Assembly: GCA_026395475.1 (NCBI GenBank)
Contig: JAPLYQ010000010.1
Location: 1 to 5,570, forward strand
DNA length: 5,570 bases
Direction of reading: 5' to 3'
Source of the DNA: Candidatus Roizmanbacteria bacterium
Lineage (GTDB): Bacteria; Patescibacteriota; Microgenomatia; UBA1406; GWC2-37-13
Of the stretch, positions 4,793 to 5,570 are shown one piece after another. Each line of letters starts with the position of its first letter. Position 1 is the first letter of the stretch. The notes under the pieces were generated by a model. It worked only from the letters and a program-made list of their open reading frames with translations, ran no database searches and had not been told where the DNA came from. A program made the translations under genes and the position numbers.

Positions 4793-5570
4793 GTTTTACT
4801 CCAAAACAACTCATGAAGCTTATTAAGAAAAGACCTAATGAGTTGTCCGTAGTTCCTTTTGATAATTTTATTTGATTTGTGTGGTTTTTGTGTAGGTGTT
4901 GGATACTTTGTAATAGTTGGTTTGCAGGTAGGTTTGATTACAACACTAGGTGTTGGAATTTTTGTAGGTTGAGGTTTTGGTATTAGAGTTGGGGAGGGAA
5001 CAATATATTCTGATACTATCCCTCCAGTAGTAGTATCAAATGTTATTTTAAATATGTCCTTTGAACCAACATTGGACGTATTTTTAAACTGAAACCATTT
5101 GTCTTCTGTCGATCCAATAAGCCATACACTTACCGTGTATTCTCCAACTTCTGTTCCGTCAACATGAAGTTTATATTCACCATTTTCAGCATTAGTAATC
5201 CAAATCATTCCCTCATTTTCATTTTGAACAATCCCATTATGTTCTATTTTTATTGATGCAGGAGACTGAATAAATGCAAATAGTGCAGGAAATATTTGAG
5301 TCTCTTTTCCCTCTGGAATATCTGAATCTTGAGTTGTAATACCAAGAAAGGAAAGTATTGTTTTAATATTTTCTTTAGAAAAGATCATTTGTCCATGATT
5401 GGAATTAGGTATTGGAGACATTTGATTTAATGTACTTTTTAAAAGTACCACTCCATCACCATCTTCTTGCCATGAGCTTTGTGGATGTCCATCTGGATAA
5501 TTATTAAAAAGTACATCAAGTGAAGATTGTTGACCCAATACATAACCCGCATTCATCTGTTGTCCCGCTC
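4786..5570 (-). CDS. Alpha/beta-hydrolase (lipase/PGAP1/LCAT-like), C-terminal part with Thr/Pro/Lys tail (5' partial)
   Basis: The frame is open from the window edge at 5570 to the TGA at 4786-4788, giving 260 complete residues. Four sense codons precede the first in-window Met (5556), which has no ribosome binding site and sits inside conserved-looking sequence, so the true start lies beyond the edge. Residues 34-46 (QEDGDGVVLLKST) match the catalytic-Asp loop of lipase-like hydrolases, with Asp38 as the likely acid. Residues 55-61 (NSNHGQM) match the catalytic-His loop, with His58. The nucleophile Ser elbow would be upstream, outside the window. Residues 100-180 form a beta-rich domain (SPASIKIEHNG, GEYKLHVDG, GEYTVSVWL) like the pre-peptidase C-terminal-type domain that follows such lipases. 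Residues 190-230 are rich in Thr, Pro and Lys, and a short amphipathic helix (240-256) ends the protein with no membrane span. It is probably exported and acts on lipid or glycolipid esters; the substrate cannot be told. Confidence 0.83.
   Translation of the reverse strand, partial: AGQQMNAGYVLGQQSSLDVLFNNYPDGHPQSSWQEDGDGVVLLKSTLNQMSPIPNSNHGQMIFSKENIKTILSFLGITTQDSDIPEGKETQIFPALFAFIQSPASIKIEHNGIVQNENEGMIWITNAENGEYKLHVDGTEVGEYTVSVWLIGSTEDKWFQFKNTSNVGSKDIFKITFDTTTGGIVSEYIVPSPTLIPKPQPTKIPTPSVVIKPTCKPTITKYPTPTQKPHKSNKIIKRNYGQLIRSFLNKLHELFWSKTH
4806..4846. repeat. 9-bp inverted repeat at the convergent gene junction
   Basis: ACAACTCAT (4806-4814) pairs perfectly with ATGAGTTGT (4838-4846) across a 23-base loop. 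It starts 14 bases after the stop of the small membrane gene and lies inside the last codons of the hydrolase gene. On the reverse strand the stem is followed directly by TTTT. It could be a weak terminator for either gene, but the long loop and missing T-run on the + strand argue against a strong one. No other terminator is visible at this junction. Confidence 0.3.

Noticed and set aside
5533..5541. VLG in the hydrolase (GYVLGQQ) as another copy of the surface motif
   Set aside because: It sits within the hydrolase fold and not beside a Thr/Pro linker or anchor, so it is probably coincidence.
1..5570. CRISPR array, tRNA, rRNA, riboswitch or insertion sequence
   Set aside because: No regularly spaced identical repeats, cloverleaf, rRNA-like segments, structured leader long enough for a riboswitch, transposase or terminal repeats were found; the only repeats are protein-module repeats and the listed inverted repeats.

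Overview
The window looks like a cell-surface gene cluster from a member of the Candidate Phyla Radiation (Patescibacteria), most likely Microgenomates (former OP11). The grounds are the AT-rich sequence, four proteins that are all secreted or membrane-anchored and all carry Thr/Pro linkers, recurring Val-Leu-Gly motifs beside those linkers, and a secreted helical protein of a type I recall as recurrent in that group. UGA ends two genes here and no gene reads through it, so the recoded UGA of Gracilibacteria/Absconditabacteria is not in use. The lineage call is recognition from memory, not a search.

Layout. Bases 1-3363 (+) hold the last 1120 residues of a giant modular surface protein. It is a string of about twelve Ig-like/FN3-like beta-sandwich modules, then an Ala/Gly and Thr/Pro stalk, two VLGT motifs, one C-terminal membrane anchor and a basic cytoplasmic tail. 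The 146-base gap that follows (3364-3509) is dense: a strong intrinsic terminator, an abutting perfect 18-bp palindrome with a 3-base loop, a near-consensus sigma-70-type promoter, and an 8-bp inverted repeat lying across the first start codon of the next gene.

Bases 3510-4394 and 4400-4792 (+) form a two-gene unit with 5 bases between them. The first gene encodes a secreted protein with degenerate Tyr-centred repeats and a conserved-looking helical domain. The second encodes a small single-span membrane protein with a Thr/Pro linker and a C-terminal helix. Neither has a known function; a shared envelope complex is inference.

Bases 4786-5570 (-) hold the C-terminal 260 residues of a convergently transcribed alpha/beta-hydrolase (lipase/PGAP1/LCAT-like), truncated by the window edge. 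It carries the likely catalytic Asp and His, then a beta-rich domain and a Thr/Pro/Lys tail. Its 3' end overlaps the small membrane gene by 7 bases.

Taken together the genes suggest envelope biology: a long adhesin-like filament, a small secreted/membrane pair and an exported hydrolase. No mobile element, CRISPR array, tRNA or rRNA was seen, and no stretch over 300 bases lacks a gene.
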